Made by a program: the position numbers and the translations under genes. This document shows, one piece after another, positions 8,328 through 17,760 of a stretch of 51,831 nt of DNA (within the stretch, counting starts at the first letter, position 1; each line of letters starts with the position of its first letter). The notes under the pieces were generated by a model. That model worked only from the letters and a program-made list of their open reading frames with translations, did no database searches and was not told the DNA's origin. Source of the DNA: Clostridium acidisoli DSM 12555 (GTDB taxonomy: Bacteria > Bacillota > Clostridia > Clostridiales > Clostridiaceae); contig NZ_FWXH01000019.1 of assembly GCF_900176305.1 (NCBI RefSeq), forward strand, positions 1 through 51,831, given 5' to 3'.

Positions 8328-9911
8328 TTATTTAATTAGACCTTTACTTCTAAGATAATTTTCTGCTACCACTTTAGGATCCGCACCATTGTCAACTTTA
8401 TAATTTAACTTTCTCATATCCTCGTCTGTTATTTTATTTGCAAGTTTTTCAAGCAAAGGCTTTAGTTCAGGATATTTTTTTAAAGTGCTCTCTCTTACTA
8501 AAGGCACAGCATAATATGGTGGAAAAAAGTTTTTATCATCTTTTAAAGTCTTAAGGTTCATCTTCTGAAGTATACCATCTGTTGAAAAGGCATCTGCAAC
8601 TTGAGTTTCATTATTACCTAAAGATGTATATCTAAGGCCTCCATCAAGACCCTTGGTGCTCTTAAAATTTAGTCCGTATGTTTTTTGAAGTCCCAAATAT
8701 CCATCCGTCCTATTTAAAAATTCCATTGTACTTCCAAGTGTAAGTTGATTACTTACCTTAGCTAAATCAGATATAGAATTTACATTATACTTATTTGCTA
8801 AATCCTTTTTCATTGCTAACACATATGTGTTATTAAATCCTAATGGTTTTAACCATTCCATATCATAATTTTTCTTAAAATAATCATTTACCTTACTATA
8901 TACCTTATCTTTGTCGCTTATAGATTGCTCTTTCATTATATCCACAAGACCAGTTCCTGTATATTCAACATACATGTCCACGTCTCCAGATTTCATTGCA
9001 TTAAACACAACAGTAGTTCCACCTAAATTTAGTTTTTCTTTAACTTTATAATTTGTATTATCTTCTATTAGCGTTCCAAGCATGTTCCCAAGTATAAGTT
9101 GCTCATTAAAATTCTTTGACCCAATTACTATTACATTTTTATTACTATAATAGTTATATCCAACTCCTGATACTATTATCACAACAATTAATATACTAAG
9201 TGCAATTCTATATTTCTTTACAATTTTAACAAATTTTTTTGATTTTCTATTGTTTGATTTTTTACTAGAAGATAAGCCTTGAGGAACCACTACATTTTCA
9301 ATTTTTCCTATAATAAAATCAATCACTAATGCAAGTATACAAGCTGGTATTGCTCCTGCTAATACCATATAGTTGTTAACTGTTTGTACGCCCGAAAAAA
9401 CTAAGTAACCAAGTCCCCCTGCTCCAATAAATGCAGCTATAGTCATAAGACCAACCGCAGTAACTGCAGAAATTCTAATTCCTGACATGATAACTGACAT
9501 TGCTAGTGGGAATCTAACCTTCAATAATATTTGAGTTCTAGTTAGTCCAATCCCCTCCGCTGCCTCAACAATAGCTTCATCTATATTATTAAGACCCGTA
9601 AATGTATTTTTTACAATAGGTAATAAAGAATATAAAACTACCATTACAATTGCTGGTTTGCTTCCTATACCAAAAGCTGGTATTAAAAACCCAAGTAAAG
9701 CTATGCTTGGAATTGATTGTACAACATTAGCTATTGCTAAAACCGTAGATGAAATTTTTTTCTTCCCAACAATAACTATTCCTAGTGGCACCCCTATTAT
9801 TATAGAAATTACTACTGCAAATATTGTCAATTCAATGTGTTGTAAAAACAGATTAAATATTTGTTCTTTTCTTTCTACTACAAAACTTATAAAATTACTT
9901 ATATCATTCAT
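8328..9911 (-). CDS. Osmolyte ABC transporter permease fused to substrate-binding domain (OpuC-like)
   Basis: This 527-residue fusion has a permease half (residues 1 to about 210) with several membrane helices and an EAAEGIGLTRTQILLKVRFP loop that contacts the ATPase. A further membrane anchor follows near 228-250. The extracellular glycine betaine/choline-type binding domain then starts at VIVIGSKNFNEQLILGNML and continues through VDMYVEYTGTGLVDIM. Proteins of this type import glycine betaine, carnitine, choline or related osmolytes; which one is not decidable here. The start overlaps the stop of the ATPase gene by one base (TAATG), so the two are translationally coupled. Both may be controlled by the BusR-like regulator encoded upstream. 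Confidence 0.92.
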   Translation of the reverse strand: MNDISNFISFVVERKEQIFNLFLQHIELTIFAVVISIIIGVPLGIVIVGKKKISSTVLAIANVVQSIPSIALLGFLIPAFGIGSKPAIVMVVLYSLLPIVKNTFTGLNNIDEAIVEAAEGIGLTRTQILLKVRFPLAMSVIMSGIRISAVTAVGLMTIAAFIGAGGLGYLVFSGVQTVNNYMVLAGAIPACILALVIDFIIGKIENVVVPQGLSSSKKSNNRKSKKFVKIVKKYRIALSILIVVIIVSGVGYNYYSNKNVIVIGSKNFNEQLILGNMLGTLIEDNTNYKVKEKLNLGGTTVVFNAMKSGDVDMYVEYTGTGLVDIMKEQSISDKDKVYSKVNDYFKKNYDMEWLKPLGFNNTYVLAMKKDLANKYNVNSISDLAKVSNQLTLGSTMEFLNRTDGYLGLQKTYGLNFKSTKGLDGGLRYTSLGNNETQVADAFSTDGILQKMNLKTLKDDKNFFPPYYAVPLVRESTLKKYPELKPLLEKLANKITDEDMRKLNYKVDNGADPKVVAENYLRSKGLIK

Positions 9912-11038
9912 TATTCTTCCACTTCCTTACTTAAAAGCTGGCTACTTAAAACTGATAGCAAGCTACTTTTTGTAATAAGTCCAAGTAGTTTTGATTTTTT
10001 ATCTGTAATTGGAATGTAACTTACATTTTCCTTTTCTATTTTTTCAATTACATCTACTATAGAGTCATCTTCATATGCTGTTATAAGTTCCCTCTCCATA
10101 ATATCTTTTAACTTTATATTTTTATTAGGTGTAGCCCTTATTTCCTTTAAAGTTATTATTCCATTTAATATGTTTTCCTTATCTACTATAAGTAGGCTAT
10201 CTACATGATTTGCCTTCATAATCTCAATTCCCTGTAAAAGAGTTCTCTCTGCACTTGCCTTTATAGGACTTTTTATCATTATATCTCTTGCTTTTATAAA
10301 TTCTGGTTGACTCCATATTCTGTCTTCTCCTATAAAGTTTTTTACAAAGTCATTAGCTGGATTTTTTAATATATTTTCAGGAATATCATATTGAATAACA
10401 CTACCATTTTCAATGATGCAAATTCTATCTGCAAGTTTTAATGCCTCATCCATATCATGAGTTACAAAAACTATAGTTTTTTTAATATTTTGCTGTATAT
10501 TAAAGACCTCATCTTGAAGTTGATTCCTTGTTACTGGATCCAAGGCACTAAAAGGCTCGTCCATTAGTATTACTTCCGGGTCCATAGCAAACGCTCTTGC
10601 AATACCAATTCTTTGTTGCTGTCCACCGCTTAATTCGTTAGGATATTTATTCAAATATTCATCGGGATTCATATCAACCATCTTTAATAATTCTATTGTT
10701 CTATTATTTATTTTTTCTGCATCTATTTTTTCTAGTGAAGGTATTAATTCTATATTTTCTTTTACTGTTAAATGAGGTAAAAGACCTGTTTGCTGTATGA
10801 CATACCCCATATTTCTTCTAAGCTTTATAGTGTCTTCACCTTCAATATTTTTATTATCAATTAAAATTTCTCCTGAACTTACTTTAATCAATTTATTTAT
10901 CATCTTTAATGTAGTTGTTTTCCCACAGCCGCTTGGTCCAATAAGTGTTACAAGCTCTCCTTTTTCTATCTTTAAACTCATATTATTAAGTATGATTTTA
11001 TTTCCTACCACTTTGCTTACATTTTTAAACTCTATCAT
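9911..11038 (-). CDS. Osmolyte ABC transporter ATP-binding protein with CBS pair (OpuCA-like)
   Basis: The 375-residue ATPase energises the osmolyte transporter. It has Walker A GPSGCGKTTTLKMI (about residues 33-46), the signature LSGGQQQRIGIARAFA, Walker B VILMDEPFSALD, the switch His in VFVTHDMDEAL, then two CBS domains from about residue 255 (ARDIMIKSPIKASAE and LKDIMERELITAYED). CBS pairs in related OpuCA proteins sense ionic strength or bind cyclic di-AMP. The start at 11038 follows AAGGAGC; the longer frame from 11068 lacks a ribosome site. It forms a two-gene operon with the fused permease. Confidence 0.94.
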   Translation of the reverse strand: MIEFKNVSKVVGNKIILNNMSLKIEKGELVTLIGPSGCGKTTTLKMINKLIKVSSGEILIDNKNIEGEDTIKLRRNMGYVIQQTGLLPHLTVKENIELIPSLEKIDAEKINNRTIELLKMVDMNPDEYLNKYPNELSGGQQQRIGIARAFAMDPEVILMDEPFSALDPVTRNQLQDEVFNIQQNIKKTIVFVTHDMDEALKLADRICIIENGSVIQYDIPENILKNPANDFVKNFIGEDRIWSQPEFIKARDIMIKSPIKASAERTLLQGIEIMKANHVDSLLIVDKENILNGIITLKEIRATPNKNIKLKDIMERELITAYEDDSIVDVIEKIEKENVSYIPITDKKSKLLGLITKSSLLSVLSSQLLSKEVEE

Positions 11039-11151
11039 AAATTTTGCTCCTTTCTTGTTAAGTAACAACTCCTATTATATTATAAAGTTGTTACTTTGTA
11101 AAGAATATAAAGACTTTTCTGTTTATATGCACTGACCAGTTTAACTTTAAA

Positions 11152-11194
11152 AATAAGAAAAACCAGCATTAAAATCATGCTGGTTTTTCTTATT
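11152..11194 (-). terminator. Intrinsic terminator after the GntR/RCK_C regulator
   Basis: An 18-bp perfect stem (AATAAGAAAAACCAGCAT with its complement) with a 7-base loop and T-rich flanks on both strands. It separates the regulator from the transporter operon. Confidence 0.9.
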
Positions 11195-11201
11195 TTAAAC
11201 C

Positions 11202-11828
11202 TTATTTTTTATATAAAAATTCTTTTATTTTATAATAACTATCCTCATCTCCAATTGCTACAAATACATCTCCACTTTGAAAAACAGCATATGGCCCTGG
11301 TGAAAGACTAAGTTTTCCATCACGTCTTATTCCTATAATAGTTGCCTTGGTTTTTTGCCAAAAATTTGTTTCAGCAATTGTTTTTCCAAGCACTATACAT
11401 CCAGCCTCTATTTCAAACTCAAAGGGTCTAAACGGATTACTTTTCCCAAATCTACTAGTGTAATCCATTAAATCATTTATTTGTATATCCAATTTTTTTT
11501 CTATCTCTTCTCGTTCATCCATCAAATTTAATATGCTTTTTTTTAATGAACTAATAGATTCCATGTCCTTAAATTTATCTACAAATTTCAGACAATTGTC
11601 TACAGATTTTACTACAATCCCACTTCCTTTTGTAACTTCAACTACATCCATTTCATTAAGTAAGATAATGGCTTTCCTAATTGTTTCTGGAGATACATTG
11701 TAATGGCTTGAAAGAACTGACCGTCCATATAACCTCTCTCCAATAGCAAAATCTCCTTGAATTATCCTATTAGCAATATCAATGGCTATCTTTTTATAAA
11801 TTGGTTTTTCTTTGGATTCACTAAACAT
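11202..11828 (-). CDS. GntR-family regulator with C-terminal RCK_C/TrkA_C domain (BusR-like)
   Basis: The roughly 208-residue protein has an N-terminal GntR winged helix (residues 10-75: KKIAIDIANRIIQGDFAIGERL then NVSPETIRKAIILL), a coiled-coil linker (about 85-120, MDEREEIEKKLDIQINDL) and a C-terminal RCK_C domain (about 128-208, ending SGDVFVAIGDEDSYYKIKEFL). This combination is that of BusR, a cyclic-di-AMP-responsive repressor of glycine betaine import in lactic acid bacteria. Here the gene sits immediately upstream of an osmolyte transporter operon, which supports that role. The ATG at 11828 is preferred; an in-frame GTG at 11834 is possible, and neither has a strong ribosome site. Inverted repeats in its upstream region (11836-11860 and 11881-11906) may be operators. 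Confidence 0.88.
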   Translation of the reverse strand: MFSESKEKPIYKKIAIDIANRIIQGDFAIGERLYGRSVLSSHYNVSPETIRKAIILLNEMDVVEVTKGSGIVVKSVDNCLKFVDKFKDMESISSLKKSILNLMDEREEIEKKLDIQINDLMDYTSRFGKSNPFRPFEFEIEAGCIVLGKTIAETNFWQKTKATIIGIRRDGKLSLSPGPYAVFQSGDVFVAIGDEDSYYKIKEFLYKK

Positions 11829-11835
11829 GTACACT

Positions 11836-11860
11836 CACTAAGACTATTTTAGTTTTAGTG
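11836..11860. promoter_or_regulatory. Possible operator overlapping the start region of the BusR-like gene
   Basis: An inverted repeat CACTAA-N13-TTAGTG lies just upstream of the regulator's start codon, where a bound repressor could block its own expression. Weak evidence, based only on symmetry and position. Confidence 0.3.
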
Positions 11861-11880
11861 TGTCCCCCCTTTATCGTTAT

Positions 11881-11906
11881 ATACTGTTTTTTATCAAATA
11901 CAGTAT
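11881..11906. promoter_or_regulatory. Inverted repeat between the BusR-like and HxlR genes
   Basis: A perfect 7-bp inverted repeat, ATACTGT-N12-ACAGTAT, lies in the 277-base region between two divergent regulator genes. The arm spacing places half sites about two helical turns apart, which fits a dimeric repressor. Which regulator uses it is unknown. Confidence 0.4.
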
Positions 11907-12105
11907 AGAGTAATATTAATTAACTGTAAACAACTTATTAATATTATTTTTTTAATAAATCACTGAATAATTGTAATTGAATTATAAATTTGATATTATA
12001 ATATGTAATAAATAGTACTATACTATTAGTGCTATAGTTACTAATAGTATACCTTAATATATGACATACTCAAAAAAATAACAAGCCAATTTTGGAGGAA
12101 GTTAA

Positions 12106-12441
12106 ATGACACATAAAAAAAGTGAATATTCCTGTTCCATGGAGCTAACAATGGATTTAATTGGTGGCAAATGGAAGATGCGAATACTTTGGTATCTAAA
12201 TATGGGCACAAAACGTTTTTCAGAAATAAAAAGATTGATTCCTGACATAACTCAAAAAATGCTTACCCAACAACTTAGAGAGATGGAAAGTGATGGACTA
12301 ATTACAAGAAAAGTTTATGCTGAAGTGCCTCCTAAAGTTGAATATTCAAGTTCAAATTATGGGAAAAGCCTTCAGGAAATTCTCGAAAAGATGTGCACCT
12401 GGGGATCTGATTACGCAAATAAAAACAATATAAACATATAA
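12106..12441 (+). CDS. HxlR-family winged-helix transcriptional regulator
   Basis: The 111-residue protein has the HxlR signature: the N-terminal Cys in [21 protein letters not shown], then [30 protein letters not shown] (helix-turn-helix) and the wing [19 protein letters not shown]. Members often sense oxidants, aldehydes or quinones through the conserved Cys (here residue 10) and control a neighbouring enzyme gene. It has GGAGGAAG upstream and is followed after 16 bases by the lactonase gene, so the two form an operon. Confidence 0.95.
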   Translation: MTHKKSEYSCSMELTMDLIGGKWKMRILWYLNMGTKRFSEIKRLIPDITQKMLTQQLREMESDGLITRKVYAEVPPKVEYSSSNYGKSLQEILEKMCTWGSDYANKNNINI

Positions 12442-12457
12442 TTGAGGAGGTAATATT

Positions 12458-13519
12458 ATGGGGGATAAAAAATATACTGCTTACGTTGGGACTTACACTT
12501 CTGGAGAGAGTAAAGGAATTTATAGGTTTACTCTTAATGAAAATAAGGGCATCATAGAGAATATAAGACTTTCTGCTGAACTTTCTAATCCAACTTATGT
12601 TGCAATAAACAAAAACAATACCAATCTTTATTCTGTAATAAAGATTGGTGAAAGAGGTGGAATAGCATCTTTCAAAATTGATTCAAATTATAATCTAGAG
12701 CCTTTAAACTGTAAATTTACAGATGGCAAATCACCTTGTCATGTGGTCTTAGATGAAAGCAATGAATACGTTTTTACTTCAAATTATCATAAAGCAGAAC
12801 TTATATGCTACAATGTTTCTTCCGACGGAAGCATTAAAAATTCTTTAGCTACAATTCTGCATAAAGGCTCTGGTCCAAATAAATTAAGACAAGATAGCGC
12901 TCATATTCACTTTTCAACTTTTACACCAGATAAAAAATACCTTTGCGTGGTTGATTTGGGATTAGACAAGCTATTTGTATATAGCTTAAAAGGTGACAAA
13001 CTTGAAGAACTTACAGAAAAAAATATTAATTTTAAACCTGGTTCTGGCCCAAGGCATTTAACCTTTCATCCAAATGGTAATTTTGCATATATAATCACAG
13101 AATTAAGCTCAGAAGTTATAACTTTAAAATATAATAGTGCTAGCGGTTCATTTGAAGTACTTCAATACATATCTGCATTACCAAAAGGTTTTACATTAGA
13201 AAGTGGTGGTGGCGCAATCCATATTTCTCATGATGGAAACTTTCTATACGTGTCAAATCGTAGTAATGACAACAGTAGCATAACAGTGTTTACCGTGGAT
13301 TCTCTTTCCGGGAAGCTTGCATTATCATCAAATAATATGCTTAAAGGACAGGGACCTCGTGATTTTTCTATATCACCTTCCGGCAAATTTTTAGTTGCAG
13401 CAAACCAAAACACAAATAATGTAGAACTGTATTCAATTAATTCTTCTACAGGTGCGTTAACCTATCTAGATGTATCTGAATATATACCAAACCCTGTATG
13501 CATTAAGTTTTTAAATTAA
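12458..13519 (+). CDS. Lactonase family, seven-bladed beta-propeller (6-phosphogluconolactonase-like)
   Basis: The 353-residue protein matches the YbhE/Pgl beta-propeller lactonase family: it opens YTAYVGTYTSGESKGIYRF and repeats blade motifs such as NPTYVAINKNNTNLY, GPRHLTFHPNGNFAYI and GPRDFSISPSGKFLVAANQNTNNVE. Known members hydrolyse 6-phosphogluconolactone, but the family also includes other lactonases and related enzymes, so the substrate is not certain. No signal peptide is seen, so it should be cytoplasmic. It is preceded by GAGGAGG and is probably cotranscribed with the HxlR regulator. Confidence 0.9.
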   Translation: MGDKKYTAYVGTYTSGESKGIYRFTLNENKGIIENIRLSAELSNPTYVAINKNNTNLYSVIKIGERGGIASFKIDSNYNLEPLNCKFTDGKSPCHVVLDESNEYVFTSNYHKAELICYNVSSDGSIKNSLATILHKGSGPNKLRQDSAHIHFSTFTPDKKYLCVVDLGLDKLFVYSLKGDKLEELTEKNINFKPGSGPRHLTFHPNGNFAYIITELSSEVITLKYNSASGSFEVLQYISALPKGFTLESGGGAIHISHDGNFLYVSNRSNDNSSITVFTVDSLSGKLALSSNNMLKGQGPRDFSISPSGKFLVAANQNTNNVELYSINSSTGALTYLDVSEYIPNPVCIKFLN

Positions 13520-13525
13520 ATCTAG

Positions 13526-13592
13526 AGGGATGTATCAAGATAATAAGAAATTGGAAGGCAATTGTTATTATCTTGATACATCCCTTTTTTAT
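13526..13592. terminator. Bidirectional intrinsic terminator between lactonase and sufU
   Basis: A 20-bp perfect stem (AGGGATGTATCAAGATAATA on one side) has T-rich flanks, strongest on the plus strand (TCCCTTTTTTATTT). It lies between two convergent genes. Confidence 0.92.
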
Positions 13593-14014
13593 TTATTTAA
13601 CGATTGATTCAAGGTATGCCATGCAAGTACTGCACATTTAACTCTAGCTGGCATATTAGAAATGTTTTTTAGTGCCAAAGCATCTTCTAGTATTTCTAGT
13701 TCCTTCTCATCTGTAATCTCTCTTTTAATCATTCCTAAAAAAGTTTCAACAATATGTTTTGCTTCTTCTACTGTTTTCCCTTTTATTAAATCTATCATTA
13801 TAGAAGTAGATGCCTGGGATATAGCACATCCTATACCTGTAAATCCTGCATCTTCTATTATTCCATTTTCAATCTTTAGTTCTAGTTCTATTTCATCTCC
13901 ACAGCTTGGATTATGACCTTTTTCTATATGATCTGCACCTTCAACATGCCTCTTATTATGATTTGAGGAGTTATGTTCAGCTATGATTTCGGAATATATA
14001 CTATTTAGATCCAT
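13589..14014 (-). CDS. sufU: SufU Fe-S cluster assembly sulfurtransferase
   Basis: The 141-residue protein is SufU: Cys38 and Asp40 in PSCGDEIEL, Cys63 in GIGCAISQAST and Cys127 in ARVKCAVLAWHTL are the zinc-site residues. In Firmicutes, SufU accepts persulfide sulfur from SufS through zinc-ligand exchange and passes it to SufBCD. The insertion between Cys63 and Cys127 separates it from IscU scaffolds. Its start overlaps the end of sufS by 14 bases, so the two are coupled. It is the last gene of the sufCBDSU operon. Confidence 0.96.
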   Translation of the reverse strand: MDLNSIYSEIIAEHNSSNHNKRHVEGADHIEKGHNPSCGDEIELELKIENGIIEDAGFTGIGCAISQASTSIMIDLIKGKTVEEAKHIVETFLGMIKREITDEKELEILEDALALKNISNMPARVKCAVLAWHTLNQSLNK

Positions 14015-15230
14015 ATCCTAACCACTTCCTTGTATTCTTTAATGCCTCTACTAAAGCATCTACATCTTCTTTAGTATTGTATATATAAAAGCTTGCTCTA
14101 CAGGTAGCATTGACATTCATATATCTCATTAATGGATGAGCACAGTGATGACCTGATCTTATTGAAACTCCATAAGAATCCAATATAGATGAAACATCAT
14201 GAGGATGTACATCATTTACATTAAATGATATTACTCCTGCTTTCTTTTCAATATCCTTAGTTCCATAAATAGTTACATATGGAATTTCACTAAGTTTCTC
14301 TATTGCATAACTTACAAGTTCTTTTTCTATTTTTTCTACATTTTCCATTCCAATTTTGTTTAAATATTGTATTGCAGCAGTAAGACCAACTGCACCACCA
14401 ACATTTTGAGTTCCACCTTCAAATTTATGAGGAACTTCTGCAAAGGTTGATTCTTGTTCCCACACATATTCAATCATATCTCCACCAAACATAAATGGAG
14501 GCATTTTTTCTAAAAGTTCTTCCTTACCATATAAAACGCCTATTCCCATTGGAGACAACATCTTATGACCTGAAAACACAACAAAGTCTGCATCCAATTC
14601 TCTTACATTTACCTTCATGTGAGGTATGCTTTGTGAACCATCTAAAATAGCTATAGCTCCTACACTATGAGCTTTTTCTATTATTTTTTTAACAGGATTT
14701 ATTGTTCCAAGTACATTAGATACGTGAGTAACAGAAACTATTTTAGTTTTTTCTGTTATCTTGCTCTCTATCTCAGCATCATCTACTATGCCGTCTTCAT
14801 TTAAATACATATATTTAAGAACTGCACCCTTTGCTTTTGCAACCTGTTGCCATGTAACTAAATTTGAATGATGTTCTGCAATAGATATTACTATTTCATC
14901 ACCTTCATTTATGAAGTTCATTCCATATGCATATGATAATAAATTAAAGCCTTCAGTAGCATTTTTTACAAATACTATTTCTTTTCCTTTTTCTGCTCCA
15001 ATAAAATCCTTTATAACTTCTCTAGAGTTTTCATACATTTCAGTTGCCTTAACACTTAAATAATATGCACCTCTATGTGGATTTGCATTGAACAAACTAT
15101 AATATTCATCCACAGCTTTAATTACAGATAGTGGTTTTTGTGTTGTAGCTGCACTATCTAAATATGCAAGTTTATGACCATTTACTTCTTGATTTATAGT
15201 AGGAAAATCTACTCTATACTTATTACTCAT
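14001..15230 (-). CDS. sufS: SufS cysteine desulfurase
   Basis: The 409-residue PLP enzyme takes sulfur from cysteine, leaving alanine. Features: YLDSAATTQKP near the N-terminus, SVTHVSNVLGT, the PLP lysine in FSGHKMLSPMGIGVLYG, and the persulfide-forming active-site Cys in RSGHHCAHPLMRY, embedded in the short class II lid as in SufS. It overlaps sufD by 8 bases at its start and sufU by 14 bases at its end. Confidence 0.97.
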   Translation of the reverse strand: MSNKYRVDFPTINQEVNGHKLAYLDSAATTQKPLSVIKAVDEYYSLFNANPHRGAYYLSVKATEMYENSREVIKDFIGAEKGKEIVFVKNATEGFNLLSYAYGMNFINEGDEIVISIAEHHSNLVTWQQVAKAKGAVLKYMYLNEDGIVDDAEIESKITEKTKIVSVTHVSNVLGTINPVKKIIEKAHSVGAIAILDGSQSIPHMKVNVRELDADFVVFSGHKMLSPMGIGVLYGKEELLEKMPPFMFGGDMIEYVWEQESTFAEVPHKFEGGTQNVGGAVGLTAAIQYLNKIGMENVEKIEKELVSYAIEKLSEIPYVTIYGTKDIEKKAGVISFNVNDVHPHDVSSILDSYGVSIRSGHHCAHPLMRYMNVNATCRASFYIYNTKEDVDALVEALKNTRKWLGYGSK

Positions 15231-16329
15231 TTATCAGCTTCCTCCTGATATTTTCATAAATTTCTACCTTAGTATCGTCCTCTGGAATCCTATCTATAAT
15301 AGGGCTTATGGCAGCTTCGATTATAAGTTTTTTTGCTTCTTTTTCACTGAAGCCTCTTGTCATAAGATAAAAAAGCTTGTTTTCATCTATTTTACCTGCA
15401 CTTGCTGCATGTTGCCCTTCAACATCATCTTCAGTACATAATAATACTGGAACTGATCTATTTCTTACCTTTGGGCTTAGAAGCACTGCATACTCTTCCT
15501 CTTGGCCTTTTGCCTTTGAAGCACCTTTTTTAAAGTCAAGCGTTCCTTTAAATATCTTATTACTTTTATCCATTAAGGCACCTTTTGATTCAATTGAACT
15601 TTTTGTCTCTTTACCATAGTGATTTACAAGATAATTAATATCTATATTTCTTTCTTTATCACCGATATACACAGAATGCATATTAGTACTACTTCTAAAA
15701 CCTTCTAAATCTGTTCTAAAATTTGTTATACTGTCCTTAGAACCAAGTTCCACAAGAACATAGTTTATAGTTGCACCATCTTCTAGTTTTGCAACATTTG
15801 CATCTAGGTGAGTGCTTTCATCTGAGAGTGTCTGAATTTTTATAAGATTTACTGTTGAACCTTTTTTACAATAAATCCTTGTAAGTCCATTATGGAAGAA
15901 ATTTAATTCTTCTTTTGAACTATATCTTACAATTATAGTTATTTCACTATCTTCTTCTGCAATTATAACATTGTCATCTACAACTATATCGTTGTCTTTG
16001 TCAAAATCATAATTTATAATTACAGGCTCTAGAATTTTTTTATATGCCTCAGTTTCAACCAAAAATCCTGTGTTGTACTTGCTCTTCACTTGTTCACTAA
16101 GTTTTTCGCCAACACCTTCATAGTCGAAAGTATCAAAAATTCTAAGTGAATTTTTGTTCTTATCTATGCTTATTAGATTTAATCCATCTCCAGTGTTTCC
16201 TCTTAAGGCGTCAAGGTTATAAGGTTTTACTTCCGGAAGTTTATGATTTACGGATACATTATTTACCCCAAGCCATCTCCAAGTTCTTACTGGAATATTA
16301 TTTATTTTACTCAATGCATTTTCGCTCAT
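15223..16329 (-). CDS. sufD: SufD subunit of the SufBCD Fe-S scaffold
   Basis: The 368-residue protein matches the SufD/SufB beta-helix family. The C-terminal part is most telling: VLLCTEDDVEGQHAASAGKI followed by FYLMTRGFSEKEAKKLIIEA, with the conserved His that, together with SufB, takes part in building the cluster. It pairs with SufB and SufC in the cytoplasmic scaffold. It lies between sufB and sufS in the operon. Confidence 0.96.
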   Translation of the reverse strand: MSENALSKINNIPVRTWRWLGVNNVSVNHKLPEVKPYNLDALRGNTGDGLNLISIDKNKNSLRIFDTFDYEGVGEKLSEQVKSKYNTGFLVETEAYKKILEPVIINYDFDKDNDIVVDDNVIIAEEDSEITIIVRYSSKEELNFFHNGLTRIYCKKGSTVNLIKIQTLSDESTHLDANVAKLEDGATINYVLVELGSKDSITNFRTDLEGFRSSTNMHSVYIGDKERNIDINYLVNHYGKETKSSIESKGALMDKSNKIFKGTLDFKKGASKAKGQEEEYAVLLSPKVRNRSVPVLLCTEDDVEGQHAASAGKIDENKLFYLMTRGFSEKEAKKLIIEAAISPIIDRIPEDDTKVEIYENIRRKLINE

Positions 16330-16339
16330 ATTCTCACCC

Positions 16340-17746
16340 CTAACCTATACTTCCTTCTAATTCTAATTTTATAAGGTTATTCATCTCTACTGCATATTCA
16401 AGTGGAAGTTCTTTCGCAATAGGTTCTGCAAAACCTCTTACTATCATCGCCTTAGCTTCCTCTTCACTTATGCCTCTAGTCATAAGATAAAATATTGCCT
16501 CATCACTTATTCTTCCTATCTTAGCTTCATGACCAATATCAACCTCATCATTTAATATATCAAGTACAGGAAGTGTATCTGAACGTGAAATATCATCAAG
16601 CATTAGAGATTCACAAGATATAGAAGACTTAGTATGATGAGCATTTGGCGCTACCTTAACAGCTCCTCTATATACTGCGGTTCCTCCGCTTTTTGATATT
16701 GACTTTGTATTCACTGTAGAAGAAGTGTACGGTGCTGCATGAACAACTTTAGTTCCAGTATCAAGATGCTGTCCTTTTCCTGCAAATGTTATACCAGTAA
16801 ATTCTGCCCTTGCTCCTTCTCCTTTTAATATACTCATAGGATAAAGCATAGATATCTTAGATCCAAAAGATCCCGAAACCCATTCAATTGTTCCATTTTT
16901 CTCTACCTGGGCTCTTTTCGTATTAAGATTTAACATATTTCTAGACCAATTTTCTATTGTAGAATATCTTAAAGTAGCCCCTTCCTTCACAAATAGCTCA
17001 ACACATCCAGCATGTAAATTTGTAACATTGTATTTTGGTGCTGAACAACCTTCTATAAAATGAAGTTTAGCTCCTTTTTCTACTATTATAAGCGTATGTT
17101 CAAACTGACCTGCACCAGGTGAATTTAATCTAAAATATGACTGCAAAGGTATTTCTACATCCACGCCTTCTGGTACATATACAAAAGAACCTCCTGACCA
17201 AACAGCTCCATGAAGTGCTACAAATTTATGATCATTTGGTGGAACAAGTTTCATGAAATATTCTTTTACTATGTCTTCATATTCATTAAGCGCTGATTCC
17301 ATATCGGTATAGATAACTCCTTGCTTAACAAGTTCTTCTTTTATACTGTGGTATACAACTTCTGAATCATACTGCGCACCAACTCCAGCAAGTGATTCTC
17401 TTTCTGCTTTCGGAATGCCTAGTTTTTCAAAGGTGTCCTTAATATCCTCCGGTACTTCATCCCAGTTTCCTTTCATATCTGTATCTGGTTTAACATATGT
17501 AACTATGTTATCCATATCCAATTCTTCAAGAGAAGGTCCCCAAGTTGGTAGTTCCATTTTATTGTATATTTCAAGTGACTTAAGTCTAAAGTCTATCATC
17601 CAATCTGGTTCATTCTTTTTTGTAGAAATTTCAAGAATAATTTCTTTTGTTAATCCCTTTTTAGACTTGTAACTAAATTTATCTTCATTTTTAATATCGT
17701 AAAAACCTCTGTCCATATCTTCAATTACAGTTTTCTTTTTCTCCAT
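16340..17746 (-). CDS. sufB: SufB core subunit of the SufBCD Fe-S scaffold
   Basis: The 468-residue protein has the SufB landmarks: YDSEVVYHSIKEEL, FVYVPEGVDVEIPLQSYFR, the HFIEGCSAPKYNVTNLHAGC segment, and the C-terminal ISCESLMLDDISRSDTLP region with the catalytic Cys expected near this site. It is the major scaffold subunit on which nascent clusters form. It lies just downstream of sufC with AGGAGG-like spacing. Confidence 0.97.
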   Translation of the reverse strand: MEKKKTVIEDMDRGFYDIKNEDKFSYKSKKGLTKEIILEISTKKNEPDWMIDFRLKSLEIYNKMELPTWGPSLEELDMDNIVTYVKPDTDMKGNWDEVPEDIKDTFEKLGIPKAERESLAGVGAQYDSEVVYHSIKEELVKQGVIYTDMESALNEYEDIVKEYFMKLVPPNDHKFVALHGAVWSGGSFVYVPEGVDVEIPLQSYFRLNSPGAGQFEHTLIIVEKGAKLHFIEGCSAPKYNVTNLHAGCVELFVKEGATLRYSTIENWSRNMLNLNTKRAQVEKNGTIEWVSGSFGSKISMLYPMSILKGEGARAEFTGITFAGKGQHLDTGTKVVHAAPYTSSTVNTKSISKSGGTAVYRGAVKVAPNAHHTKSSISCESLMLDDISRSDTLPVLDILNDEVDIGHEAKIGRISDEAIFYLMTRGISEEEAKAMIVRGFAEPIAKELPLEYAVEMNNLIKLELEGSIG

Positions 17747-17760
17747 GAGAGTACACCTCC

